Shown: piece after piece, positions 1 through 8,137 of the stretch
How the letters are laid out: each line of letters opens with the position of its first letter
Numbering within the stretch: position 1 is the first letter of the stretch
Origin: DASUFH01 sp036274645
GTDB taxonomy: Bacteria; Acidobacteriota; Terriglobia; 20CM-2-55-15
Direction of reading: 5' to 3'
NCBI GenBank assembly: GCA_036274645.1
Contig: DASUFH010000298.1
Coordinates: forward strand, 1 to 18,892
Length of the DNA stretch: 18,892 bases
Translations under genes and position numbers: made by a program
Notes under the pieces: generated by a model
Databases searched by the model: none
What the model saw: only the letters and a program-made list of their open reading frames with translations
Told to the model about the DNA's origin: nothing

Positions 1-14
1 ACAGCAATTCGCGG

Positions 15-1274
<1,260 letters not shown>

Positions 1275-1304
1275 TTTGATCTCCCTGGAGAGTTAGGAAT
1301 TTCA

Positions 1305-1334
1305 ATCCTAAGGACGCCGCCATGAAGGTGTCAA
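1305..1334 (-). promoter_or_regulatory. Promoter of the M48 protease gene
   Basis: On the minus strand TTGACA (1329-1334) and TAGGAT (1305-1310) are separated by 18 bases. The predicted transcription start near 1298 gives a leader of about 24 bases that contains the Shine-Dalgarno AGGGAG. The match to a sigma-70-type promoter is by eye. Confidence 0.6.
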
Positions 1335-1376
1335 GGCCATTGGACGGGCCCGAATGTTTTTGGTTTAAAAGAACTT

Positions 1377-2090
1377 TCAGATCGAGGGGGATCCCATGTC
1401 GACCACATTGTCGATTCTGAGGAGCTCTTTCACCACAAAAGGTTCAGCAAATTCGACGCCAATCAGGTGCCCGTAATATTTACACTGCGTCGTCACCCGA
1501 TCAAGAAGCCGTCCCCAGGCCGGATAAATTTCCGTGATCGGGCTCATATCCCCGCCAAACTGCGACGCAAAACAGCGTATGGCTTCAAGCTTCCGTGGAT
1601 GGTCGTCGGTCACGTCCACCGCAAAGGACGGGCGGACTTCCGCATACATGGAGGCGTAAAGAATTTTTTTCGGCCGGTGGGGATCCCCCGGCACCGGCAA
1701 CTGCTTGAGCCCCGCCGCATAACACGCTTCATAGCCGAGCGTTGCCGCCGTGTAGTGATCGGGATGGCGTCCTTCCCAATAGGGAAGAATCACCGTGCGC
1801 GGACGACAGGCGCGGATACGCTCAGCCACCGCAAGCCGGTTCTCAATGGAGGCGGTCAGGCGCGAGTCCCCGAGATTCATGGTCTCCCGCGCGGCGCCGA
1901 TCACCCGGGCTGCGGCGTCAGCCTCGGCGCGACGGGTTTCCGGAGTACCGCGGGTGCCCATCTCACCCTGCGTGAGGTCCAGTATCCCGACCGAGTATCC
2001 CGCGCGGACCATTCGAATGAGTGTGCCTGCGCAGCTGAGTTCGACGTCGTCGGGGTGCGCCGCAATGGCGAGAATGTCTACCTGTTTCAC
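1377..2090 (-). CDS. bshB1: PIG-L family deacetylase, BshB1-like (bacillithiol biosynthesis)
   Basis: A 237-residue zinc-dependent GlcNAc-type deacetylase of the LmbE/PIG-L fold. BshB1 removes the acetyl group from N-acetylglucosaminyl-malate, the second step of bacillithiol synthesis. Seen: the metal motif AHPDD at 11-15, the second motif RHPDH at 108-112, a DLTQGEMGTRGT segment at 38-49, and FASQFGG near the C-terminal third. These follow the BshB1 pattern more closely than the generic LmbE pattern. The start is GTG (2088-2090), which places the AHPDD motif at the normal distance from the N-terminus. No Shine-Dalgarno is visible; a -10 hexamer lies 7 bases upstream. No bshA or bshC is in the window, so membership in a bacillithiol pathway is inferred. 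Other sugar or antibiotic N-deacetylases of this superfamily remain possible. Confidence 0.82.
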   Translation of the reverse strand: MKQVDILAIAAHPDDVELSCAGTLIRMVRAGYSVGILDLTQGEMGTRGTPETRRAEADAAARVIGAARETMNLGDSRLTASIENRLAVAERIRACRPRTVILPYWEGRHPDHYTAATLGYEACYAAGLKQLPVPGDPHRPKKILYASMYAEVRPSFAVDVTDDHPRKLEAIRCFASQFGGDMSPITEIYPAWGRLLDRVTTQCKYYGHLIGVEFAEPFVVKELLRIDNVVDMGSPSI

Positions 2091-2097
2091 AGGCGCG

Positions 2098-2103
2098 AGT
2101 ATA
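2098..2103 (-). promoter_or_regulatory. -10 element immediately upstream of the bshB1-like gene
   Basis: Minus strand TATACT ends 7 bases before the GTG start, so transcription would begin at or within about 2 bases of the start codon. No convincing -35 at 17 bases. Part of the leaderless pattern discussed in the findings. Confidence 0.45.
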
Positions 2104-2117
2104 CACGCGGAACGGGT

Positions 2118-2140
2118 CTGCTGAGCCCCGCCTGCTTGCA
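2118..2140. repeat. Fragment of the dispersed repeat found at 7966-8107
   Basis: CTGAGCCCCGCCTGCTTGCA resembles the left border of the large palindrome near 7968-7987 (CTGAGCCCGCGTCTGCTTGC) and, inverted, its right border. It abuts the perfect hairpin at 2139-2206, as if one repeat inserted at or recombined with the end of another. Confidence 0.5.
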
Positions 2141-2206
2141 GAGAGAATTAGGGACAGAGAGCAATTCCGCGTTCGCGGAATTGCTCTCTGTCCCTAATTC
2201 TCTCTG
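2139..2206. repeat. Perfect 33-bp inverted repeat (hairpin) of the GGGACAGAG type
   Basis: The arms 2139-2171 and 2174-2206 are exact reverse complements over 33 bases with only TT between them. Each arm contains AATTAGGGACAGAGAGCAAT. It lies between two divergent genes (bshB1-like and MFS), directly upstream of the MFS promoter. A related half-site occurs at 18876-18892. The GGGACAGA core recalls dispersed REP-like sequences that accompany IS200-like RAYT transposases in many genomes; no such transposase is present here. Confidence 0.9.
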
Positions 2207-2213
2207 GCGCCGA

Positions 2214-2242
2214 TTGACAGGGCCGGCGGCGCCGTCTACCGT
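2214..2242 (+). promoter_or_regulatory. Promoter of the MFS transporter gene
   Basis: A consensus -35 TTGACA (2214-2219), a 17-base spacer and TACCGT (2237-2242) as -10. The hexamer ends 9 bases before the ATG at 2252, predicting a leader of only 0-3 bases. The promoter starts 8 bases after the perfect inverted repeat. Confidence 0.6.
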
Positions 2243-2251
2243 AATTCGCGC

Positions 2252-3868
2252 ATGCCAGAGCAGCATCAATGGCGGACCTCCGGGCTGGTCCGGCTGACGC
2301 GTCCGCAGATGATCGGAACCCTCTCCGGACTGATGCTGACCATGCTGCTGGCGGCTCTGGACCAGACCATCGTCGGAACGGCTGAGCCAAACATCATCGC
2401 GTCGCTTTCCGGATTCGACCGGTATCCCTGGGTGGCCACCGCCTACCTGCTGTGTTCCACGGTCTCCGTACCGATCTTCGCCAAACTTTCCGACATCTAC
2501 GGACGCAAGTGGTTCCTGCTTTCCGGAGCAACCGGGTTTGTCCTGGCGTCGGCGCTCTGCGGCGCGGCGGGAGAATTCACGTTCGGCGGATTGGATGGCA
2601 TGAACCAGCTCATCCTGTTCCGGGCTCTGCAGGGGATCTGCGGCGGCATGATGATGGGCCTGACGTTCACCATCCTGGGCGACATCTTTTCGCCGGCGGA
2701 GCGGGGCAGGTATCAGGGAGTGTTTTCCGGCGCCTGGGGAGTGGCGTCCGTATTCGGCCCCACTCTTGGCGGGTGGCTGACCGACCAGATCTCGTGGCGC
2801 GCCACGTTCTACGTCAACCTCCCGGTAGGCGCCGTGGCGATCGCCGCGCTGTATCTTCGGTTTCCCTACTGGCGTCCGCATGACGTCAAACGCCGGATCG
2901 ACTGGGCCGGGACAGCCACGCTGATCGGCTGCGTCGTACCGCTGCTGCTCGCCATGACCTGGGTCACCGAATACGGCTGGTCCTCGCCGTACGTCGAGGC
3001 GCCACTGGCGCTCTCCGCCGTAATGCTGGCGGCATTCCTTTATGCGGAAAGCCGGGCCGTCGAACCGCTGATTCCGTTGACGCTGTTTCGCAATCCCATC
3101 ATTGCCATGTGTTCCACCGGCGTGTTCATTGTGGGAGTGGCGATGTTCGGCATGATCATCTACCTGCCGCTGTACATGCAGGGCGTGCTGGGCGTATCCG
3201 CCACAAAGTCCGGCAACCTGCTCACTCCCCTGCTGCTGGGTGTGGTCGTCGGAACATTTCTCTGCGGACAGGCCACGCTGCGCCTGCGCAGTTACCGGAA
3301 GCCACAACTGGTGGGATCCGTCCTGGTTGCCCTTGGAACGATTCTTTTTGCGCGGGTGGACGGGACGGCGCGTCCGTTGGAACTGATTGCGGCGATGATC
3401 AGCGCCGGACTCGGAATGGGATTCCTTCTGCCCGCCTACACGATCGCTGTCCAGAATGCGGCGCCCCATAAACACATGGGGATCGCGACAGCGTCTTCCA
3501 CGTTCTTCCGCTCCATCGGCAGCACCGTGGGTGTCGCGCTGTTCGGCAGCCTCCTGCTGACCAATTACCACCACGCTTTCGACGCGGCGGCGCCCCACGG
3601 CGTGCCCCGCGAGGCGATGACGGCGTTTTCCAATCCGCTGCTGCTGCCTCAGATGCGGCCCAGTCTCGAGCAGACCTTCAGCCATTACGAAAATGGTCCG
3701 GCGTTGCTGCAGGATCTTTACGGAAGGACCGGCGTGGCGCTTCTGGGCGGTATCCGGGAGATCTTCCTCATCAGCGCCATACTGATGGTCGCGCTGCTCG
3801 TCCTGAACGCGTTCGTCAAAGACGTTCCCCTGCGGCATGGCCCGGTCCAGAGTTCGGACCCGTCCTGA
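2252..3868 (+). CDS. DHA2-family (14-TM) MFS drug/proton antiporter, EmrB/QacA-like
   Basis: A 538-residue inner-membrane exporter likely moving hydrophobic or cationic compounds outward in exchange for protons. Seen: TM1 with the DHA2 motif LDQTIVGTAEP (36-46), motif A as KLSDIYGRK (78-86), an RALQGICGGMMMG helix (124-136), motif C in TM5 ending in GPTLGG (169-174) and the following SWRATFYVNLP (181-191). Many further hydrophobic segments follow, consistent with 14 helices. A non-hydrophobic stretch at about 445-490 is a predicted large loop before the final helix. No membrane-fusion (EmrA) partner or regulator is adjacent. The gene converges without a gap on the glutaredoxin-like gene (stop codons abut at 3868/3869). 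The substrate cannot be told from sequence. Confidence 0.93.
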   Translation: MPEQHQWRTSGLVRLTRPQMIGTLSGLMLTMLLAALDQTIVGTAEPNIIASLSGFDRYPWVATAYLLCSTVSVPIFAKLSDIYGRKWFLLSGATGFVLASALCGAAGEFTFGGLDGMNQLILFRALQGICGGMMMGLTFTILGDIFSPAERGRYQGVFSGAWGVASVFGPTLGGWLTDQISWRATFYVNLPVGAVAIAALYLRFPYWRPHDVKRRIDWAGTATLIGCVVPLLLAMTWVTEYGWSSPYVEAPLALSAVMLAAFLYAESRAVEPLIPLTLFRNPIIAMCSTGVFIVGVAMFGMIIYLPLYMQGVLGVSATKSGNLLTPLLLGVVVGTFLCGQATLRLRSYRKPQLVGSVLVALGTILFARVDGTARPLELIAAMISAGLGMGFLLPAYTIAVQNAAPHKHMGIATASSTFFRSIGSTVGVALFGSLLLTNYHHAFDAAAPHGVPREAMTAFSNPLLLPQMRPSLEQTFSHYENGPALLQDLYGRTGVALLGGIREIFLISAILMVALLVLNAFVKDVPLRHGPVQSSDPS

Positions 3869-4126
3869 TTATCCGCGGGACAGTTCCCGGAGCTTCTTCT
3901 CGAGTTCGCGCTCGTCCACCCGGTAACGGAACGCCTCCTCCCCGTTGAGGAATACAACGGGGATCGCTACATCGTAGGCCGCCGCCAGTTCCGGATCGCG
4001 GTCGATATCGATGACGCTCAGTTCCATTGGATAGCGTTTGCGAAAGCGCAGGATGACTTCCTTCGCGTCATCGCACAAATGGCAACCCGGACGCGAGTAG
4101 ATTTCAACCCGAATGGGAGAGGGCAT
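3869..4126 (-). CDS. Small glutaredoxin-like protein (DUF836 type)
   Basis: An 85-residue single-domain thioredoxin-fold protein with a redox CxxC (CHLC, residues 15-18) in the context YSRPGCHLCDDAK. It continues with IDIDRDPELAAAYDVAIPVVFLNG, containing the cis-proline motif IPVV. This matches the short glutaredoxin-like DUF836 family rather than classical GrxA/GrxC. A role as a cytosolic dithiol reductant or in protein disulfide exchange is inferred. The ATG lies inside the 3' end of ribF (23-bp overlap on the same strand), so the two are probably co-transcribed and perhaps translationally coupled. Upstream AGAAGAG is a weak ribosome-binding site. Confidence 0.85.
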   Translation of the reverse strand: MPSPIRVEIYSRPGCHLCDDAKEVILRFRKRYPMELSVIDIDRDPELAAAYDVAIPVVFLNGEEAFRYRVDERELEKKLRELSRG

Positions 4127-5087
4127 GGCTTTGCGCTCTTCTCAGGAGATGGAAGAACCGGCGCGCGCGGCGCGCATCTTCGCTGATCTGCGCCCGGAGC
4201 GCGGCGGCCGAATCGAAACGGCGCTCGTCGCGAAGCCGGCGGAGAAACTGCAAACGCGCGGTGGTTGCAGGGGACGGAACGGCGCCGGAGAGAACGTGTG
4301 TCTCGATCGTCTCGGCGCCCGGGCCGAAGGTCGGGCGAATCCCGATGTTGGTTACCGCGTCGACGTACGGGGCGTCGTCCATCGAGACGCGCGTAATGTA
4401 CACGCCACGCTGCGGCACGACCTCGTTTTCGGTCTCCAGGTTCAGGGTCGGCACGGTCATCTGCCGTCCACGCCCCTCGCCCGGCACGATCCGGCCCACG
4501 ATCTCGTAACAACGGCCAAGCAGCCGCCGCGCCCAATCGACGGATCCTTCCGCAATCCGCTCGCGGATGGCGGTACTGCTGACCGGCACGGAACGGACGC
4601 TCACCGGCGCCACTTCGATCAGTTCAAAATGCTTCTTCCACTGACGCAACGTTTCCACCGTCCCGCTCTGCCGGTATCCGAAGTTGAAGTTGGCGCCGAC
4701 GCATACCGAAAGGGCCTGAAACCCGTCCACCAGATACCGGGTAATGAACGCTTCGGGGGCAAGGGCGGCAAAATCGCGATCGAAGCGGGCGACGAAGAGG
4801 AGGTCAATGCCCAATTCGCCAATCAGCGCGATCTTCTGCTGAAGCGTCGTGATGAGCCGTGGCGCTCTGTCGGGCGCCAGTACCCGCAACGGGTGCGGAT
4901 CGAAGGTCATGACCGCGGACCGAACGCCAAGTTCCTGCGCCCGGCGCGTGACGGATCCGAGAATTGCGCGGTGGCCCCAATGGACACCGTCGAAGTTGCC
5001 GATACTGACGACTGTCGGCTGACGCAACAACGGATCCGCTAGTGACGAAATCACATCCACGGTTTCCGATCTTACTGGAAAATCCAC
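4104..5087 (-). CDS. ribF: Bifunctional riboflavin kinase / FAD synthetase
   Basis: A 327-residue cytosolic enzyme that phosphorylates riboflavin to FMN and adenylylates FMN to FAD. Seen: the N-terminal nucleotidyltransferase motif SIGNFDGVHWGH (28-39), MTFDPHP (60-66), SVCVGANFNFGYRQSG, and SSTAIRERIAEGSVDWARRLLG ahead of the kinase domain. The kinase domain has GRIVPGEGRGRQMTVPTLNL, a RibF-type PTxN motif preceded by MTV instead of the usual LGFPT spacing, and then NIGIRPTFG with IETH. The length is standard. The start taken is GTG at 5087, but in-frame GTG codons nearer the core (around codon 10) are equally possible because no Shine-Dalgarno is seen. It is divergent from mazG with 47 bp between starts. 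No FMN riboswitch was recognised. Confidence 0.93.
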   Translation of the reverse strand: MDFPVRSETVDVISSLADPLLRQPTVVSIGNFDGVHWGHRAILGSVTRRAQELGVRSAVMTFDPHPLRVLAPDRAPRLITTLQQKIALIGELGIDLLFVARFDRDFAALAPEAFITRYLVDGFQALSVCVGANFNFGYRQSGTVETLRQWKKHFELIEVAPVSVRSVPVSSTAIRERIAEGSVDWARRLLGRCYEIVGRIVPGEGRGRQMTVPTLNLETENEVVPQRGVYITRVSMDDAPYVDAVTNIGIRPTFGPGAETIETHVLSGAVPSPATTARLQFLRRLRDERRFDSAAALRAQISEDARRARRFFHLLRRAQSHALSHSG

Positions 5088-5121
5088 GGTCGCACGGCAA
5101 AATCCCTCAAAAGAAAGCCGC

Positions 5122-5127
5122 TATAAT
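5122..5127 (+). promoter_or_regulatory. Consensus -10 (TATAAT) of mazG
   Basis: A perfect TATAAT ends 7 bases before the ATG at 5135 and overlaps an alternative ATG at 5126. This favours 5135 as the real start and a leaderless mRNA. No good -35 at the expected distance. Confidence 0.5.
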
Positions 5128-5134
5128 GCCGGCC

Positions 5135-5950
5135 ATGACTGGCGCGAAGTTCGAAAAACTGGTCGAAATCATGGCGACCCTGCGAGGTCCCAACGGGTGC
5201 CCCTGGGACAGGGAGCAGGACGCCCGGTCGCTCAAACCGATGATGGTCGAAGAAACGTTCGAAGTCCTCGAAGCAATCGATACAGAAGACTTCCAGGGAC
5301 TCTCCGAAGAACTGGGCGACGTTCTGCTGCACATCGTTTTTCAGGCCCAGATGGCCCGGGAAGCCAACCGTTTCGATATCGATACGGTCATCGACGCCAT
5401 TTCCGACAAGCTCATCCGGAGACACCCGCACGTTTTCGGAGACGCCACCGCTTCGAACGCCGACGAGGTCGTCAAGAACTGGGAGACCATCAAAGCGGAA
5501 GAAAAGGCCGGACGCTCCCGGAAGGCGCCGGAGCAACCGTCGATCCTCGAAGGGATTCCCAGCAAGCTTCCGGCTCTCCACGAAGCGCACCAGATCTCTT
5601 CGCGCGCCGCGCGTGTCGGGTTTGACTGGCCCGACATCGACGGCGTCCTCGACAAGCTGGAGGAGGAGACCGGCGAACTCCGCGAAGCCATGCGCTCCCC
5701 CGACGACGACGAACGAGCCGATCGGGTCGAGGACGAAATCGGCGATATCCTGTTCACAATCGTCAACGTCGCACGGCGTCTTCAGGTCGATTCCGAGTCC
5801 GCCCTGAAACGGGCCAACCGCAAGTTCAAGGCCCGATTCCACCGGATGGAGGCAGAGCTTGCCCGCCAGGGCCAGAAGCTCGAAGACACGTCGCTTGCGG
5901 AGATGGAGTCGCTCTGGCAGAAGGCCAAGACCGAATCCGGCGCGCCATGA
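5135..5950 (+). CDS. mazG: Nucleoside triphosphate pyrophosphohydrolase MazG
   Basis: A 271-residue cytosolic enzyme that hydrolyses NTPs to NMP and pyrophosphate, a housecleaning activity that in E. coli also modulates ppGpp. Both MazG half-domains are present. The first has GCPWDREQ (21-28), VEETFEVLEA (38-47) and EELGDVLLH (58-66), which supply the Mg-binding acidic residues. The second has LEEETGELREA (175-185) and EDEIGDILFTIVNVAR (199-214). RRHPHVFG (95-102) is typical. The length matches the approximately 263-residue E. coli protein. The reading frame stays open upstream to 5042, but the family N-terminus and the TATAAT position favour ATG 5135 (5126 is the alternative). Its stop overlaps the start of the next gene (ATGA), indicating translational coupling. 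Confidence 0.93.
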   Translation: MTGAKFEKLVEIMATLRGPNGCPWDREQDARSLKPMMVEETFEVLEAIDTEDFQGLSEELGDVLLHIVFQAQMAREANRFDIDTVIDAISDKLIRRHPHVFGDATASNADEVVKNWETIKAEEKAGRSRKAPEQPSILEGIPSKLPALHEAHQISSRAARVGFDWPDIDGVLDKLEEETGELREAMRSPDDDERADRVEDEIGDILFTIVNVARRLQVDSESALKRANRKFKARFHRMEAELARQGQKLEDTSLAEMESLWQKAKTESGAP

Positions 5951-7311
5951 CCGGCCAGACACCGCCGATTCACGAAGCGACTATTCACGAAGCGACCATT
6001 CATGAAGCGCTCTGGATTTGTCCGGTCGCCGGCGAGCCCATCGCCAACGGCGCCATGGCGATTCAGGGGGGACGGATCGCCCACGTCGGAACGCAGGCGG
6101 AACTGCGCGATCTGCCGGGTGTGCGCGTGCGCCATCGCGGCGCGGCGGCCATCATTCCCGGCTTCGTCAACGCGCACACTCACATTGAACTGACCATCCT
6201 TCGGGGGTTTCTGGGAGACGTCGATTTCACCGACTGGATCCGCCGGCTGGTCCGCGTCAAATACCAGCACATGGACCGTGAAGCCTTTGCGGTTTCCGCC
6301 AGACTGGGCGCAATCGAAAACCTGCGCGCCGGAGTCACGGCGATTGGCGACGCCATGGATATCGGCACGGCATGGGAGGCCGCGCTGGAATACGGGCTGC
6401 AGGGTGTGTTCTACCAGGAGGTGTTCGGACCCGATGAATCCGTCTGGTCCGAATCCCTGCGCGGCCTCCGCGAGAAGGTCGCGCGGTATCGTTCATCGCA
6501 GACGGCCACATTCCGCATCGGCATATCTCCGCACGCGCCGTACACCGTCTCCGAAACGCTGTACCGGGAGGCCGGAGCCTGGGCGCGGGAAGAGGACCTG
6601 CCGGTCGCCGTCCACATTGCGGAATCGCGGGAAGAGACGGCGTTTGTTCGCGACGGCGGCGGACCGTTTGCCGACGCGCTCCGGGCGCGTCAGATCGCCG
6701 TCACCGCGCGCGGGCGGAACCCGGTGGCGTACCTCGATCATCTCGGACTGCTCAGACCCGGCGCGCTCCTGATTCACGCGATCGAAATCGACCGCGCCGA
6801 GATTGAACGGATCCGTAGCGCCGGAGCGGCGGTCGCGCACTGTCCCAAATCCAATGCCCTGCTGGGCCATGGAGTGGCCCCGGTCGGCGACTTGAAGCAG
6901 TCCGGAATTCCGGTCGGCCTGGGCAGCGACAGTGTGGCGAGCAACAACGTCGTCGACATGTTCGAAGAGATGCGCGCGGCCGTCTTTCATCAGCGCCTGC
7001 GCGCCGGACGTGTCGACGCGCTGAGCGCGCGCGACGCATTTCGCATGGCCACGCTGGGCGGCGCCCAGTGTCTTGGACTCGACGCCAGCCTCGGCAGCCT
7101 GGAATCGGGCAAACGCGCCGACTTCGCGGTGGTCGATCTGGGCGACCTGGCGACACAGCCGGTTTACGATCCGGTCGAAACGATGGTTTATTCCGCCTGT
7201 CGCGCCAATGTCCGGGCGACATTTCTGGGCGGCATGGCATTCAACCGGGAAGGATCCGATCTCGTCCGCCAGGCGCAGGACATTGCCGAGCTTCTGCGGC
7301 GATCGCGCTAA
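5947..7311 (+). CDS. Metal-dependent amidohydrolase / aminohydrolase (MTA/SAH deaminase-like)
   Basis: A 454-residue cytosolic amidohydrolase of the TIM-barrel superfamily, closest by eye to the COG0402 nucleoside or base deaminases. Seen: HTH metal motif (H77, H79) in PGFVNAHTHIELT, SPHAPYTV (194-201), AVHIAESREE with H223 and E226, LIHAIE with H277, and GLGSDSVASNN with D328, the usual mononuclear metal set. The C-terminal segment SLESGKRADFAVVDL is the standard return to the beta-sandwich. The start ATG overlaps the mazG stop by 4 bp. The N-terminus contains IHEAT repeated three times, encoded by a 15-bp tandem repeat. Candidate substrates are methylthioadenosine, S-adenosylhomocysteine, or aminofutalosine in menaquinone synthesis. 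No neighbour settles which. Confidence 0.85.
   Translation: MTGQTPPIHEATIHEATIHEALWICPVAGEPIANGAMAIQGGRIAHVGTQAELRDLPGVRVRHRGAAAIIPGFVNAHTHIELTILRGFLGDVDFTDWIRRLVRVKYQHMDREAFAVSARLGAIENLRAGVTAIGDAMDIGTAWEAALEYGLQGVFYQEVFGPDESVWSESLRGLREKVARYRSSQTATFRIGISPHAPYTVSETLYREAGAWAREEDLPVAVHIAESREETAFVRDGGGPFADALRARQIAVTARGRNPVAYLDHLGLLRPGALLIHAIEIDRAEIERIRSAGAAVAHCPKSNALLGHGVAPVGDLKQSGIPVGLGSDSVASNNVVDMFEEMRAAVFHQRLRAGRVDALSARDAFRMATLGGAQCLGLDASLGSLESGKRADFAVVDLGDLATQPVYDPVETMVYSACRANVRATFLGGMAFNREGSDLVRQAQDIAELLRRSR
5968..6012 (+). repeat. Three tandem 15-bp repeats inside the amidohydrolase gene
   Basis: Units at 5968-5982, 5983-5997 and 5998-6012 read ATTCACGAAGCGACT, ATTCACGAAGCGACC and ATTCATGAAGCGCTC. 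They keep the reading frame and encode Ile-His-Glu-Ala-Thr/Leu repeats just before the conserved start of the fold. Confidence 0.9.
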
Positions 7312-7316
7312 GGCTG

Positions 7317-7916
7317 TTATACGGCGGACAGCATGTGCCCGAGCTTCATCTTCTTGGTCTTGAGATATCGGGCCGTGTCGTCGGTCGGGGCGATTTCGAT
7401 CGGAACACGCTCGACCACCGTAATCTTCTCCTGCTCGAGCGCTTCGAACTTGGTCGGATTGTTGGACATCAACCGCACCCGCTCAATGCCGAAATAACGC
7501 AGGATCTCGATCGACAGCCGGTAATCGCGCTGATCCGCCTTGAAACCCAGCTGGTGATTCGCTTCCACGGTGTCGAGGCCGGTGTCCTGCAGTTCGTAGG
7601 CAAGGAGCTTGTTGATCAGACCGATCCCGCGGCCTTCCTGCAGTTGATAGATCAGAATGCCCTTTCCGGCGCCCGCAATCTTTTCCTGCGCGTACTCCAG
7701 CTGGTCGCCGCAATCGCAACGGGAGGATCGGAAAACGTCTCCGGTCAGACATTGGGAGTGGATGCGCGCCAGCGGAACGTCGTCCGCCCCGAAGGCGGCC
7801 GCGCCCATGACCAGGGCAAGCGCATTTTCCGACTTGTCTTCAGACTGGAAAGCAAAGAGCGTAAACACGCCGAACCGCGTGGGGAAACGGGACTCGGCGA
7901 TTTTTACTGCCGACAT
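7317..7916 (-). CDS. ribA: GTP cyclohydrolase II (riboflavin biosynthesis)
   Basis: A 199-residue cytosolic zinc enzyme opening the imidazole ring of GTP, the first committed step of riboflavin synthesis. Seen: RIHSQCLTGDVFRSSRCDCG with zinc ligands C56, C67 and C69, LQEGRGIGL (92-100), the segment DTVEANHQLGFKADQRDY (115-132), and the FGI segment ahead of LMSNNPTK (149-156). Length equals the stand-alone E. coli RibA (196), so it is not fused to RibB. It converges on the amidohydrolase with a 5-bp gap. No Shine-Dalgarno; an extended -10 lies 8 bases before the ATG. ribF lies 2.2 kb away but in a different transcription unit. Confidence 0.95.
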   Translation of the reverse strand: MSAVKIAESRFPTRFGVFTLFAFQSEDKSENALALVMGAAAFGADDVPLARIHSQCLTGDVFRSSRCDCGDQLEYAQEKIAGAGKGILIYQLQEGRGIGLINKLLAYELQDTGLDTVEANHQLGFKADQRDYRLSIEILRYFGIERVRLMSNNPTKFEALEQEKITVVERVPIEIAPTDDTARYLKTKKMKLGHMLSAV

Positions 7917-7924
7917 ACCGCGCG

Positions 7925-7933
7925 ATTATAACA
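7925..7933 (-). promoter_or_regulatory. Extended -10 of ribA
   Basis: Minus strand TGTTATAAT, an extended -10 with consensus TATAAT, ends 8 bases before the ATG. The predicted leader is about 0-3 bases. Confidence 0.55.
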
Positions 7934-7965
7934 CGCGGGATGGGGACGGCCGGAGCGTCGTGAGT

Positions 7966-8107
7966 GCTGAGCCCGCGTCTGCTTGCAGGGGCGGCCTACG
8001 ACCGCCCATTGTTTCGGAGTGAATTCTTGGTGAGGCCAGGGCAGTCCACTCCGGAACGTCGGGCGGTCATAGACCGCCCCTACAAGCAGATACAAGCAGG
8101 CGGGGAC
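7966..8107. repeat. Large interrupted palindrome (dispersed repeat, full copy)
   Basis: The left arm (about 7968-8008) contains CTGCTTGCAGGGGCGG followed by GACCGCCC. The right arm (about 8061-8107) contains GGGCGGTC ATA GACCGCCC then CTACAAGCAG and CAAGCAGGCGGGGAC. The two arms are inverted copies with a few mismatches. The right arm itself is a small hairpin (8061-8068 with 8072-8079). The central part also pairs: TTTCGGAGTG (8013-8022) against CACTCCGGAA (8047-8056). Nothing in it looks coding. It fills nearly all of the ribA to 8138 intergenic space. Confidence 0.75.
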
Positions 8108-8123
8108 TCGAACGCTTTCGGTC

Positions 8124-8129
8124 TAGAAT
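8124..8129 (+). promoter_or_regulatory. -10 element of the DUF6152-like gene
   Basis: TAGAAT ends 8 bases before the ATG at 8138, with no Shine-Dalgarno in between. No -35 consensus is seen; the upstream bases belong to the palindromic repeat. Confidence 0.45.
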
Positions 8130-8137
8130 AATCGTTC

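Noticed and set aside
1..14. AGCAATTCGCGG at the window start as another copy of the GGGACAGAG hairpin
   Set aside because: It matches only about 11 bases of the hairpin core with a one-base deletion; too short to support.
2087..3838. 583-codon minus-strand ORF opposite the MFS gene
   Set aside because: Extremely rich in Arg/Gln/His/Gly, no domain, entirely covered by a clear transporter gene.
5042..5134. N-terminal extension of mazG
   Set aside because: The added residues have no family similarity, run into the ribF start region, and the TATAAT lies inside them.
5088..5134. FMN riboswitch upstream of ribF
   Set aside because: The gap is only 47 bp, too short for an RFN element, and none of its conserved boxes is visible; the same holds for the ribA upstream region.
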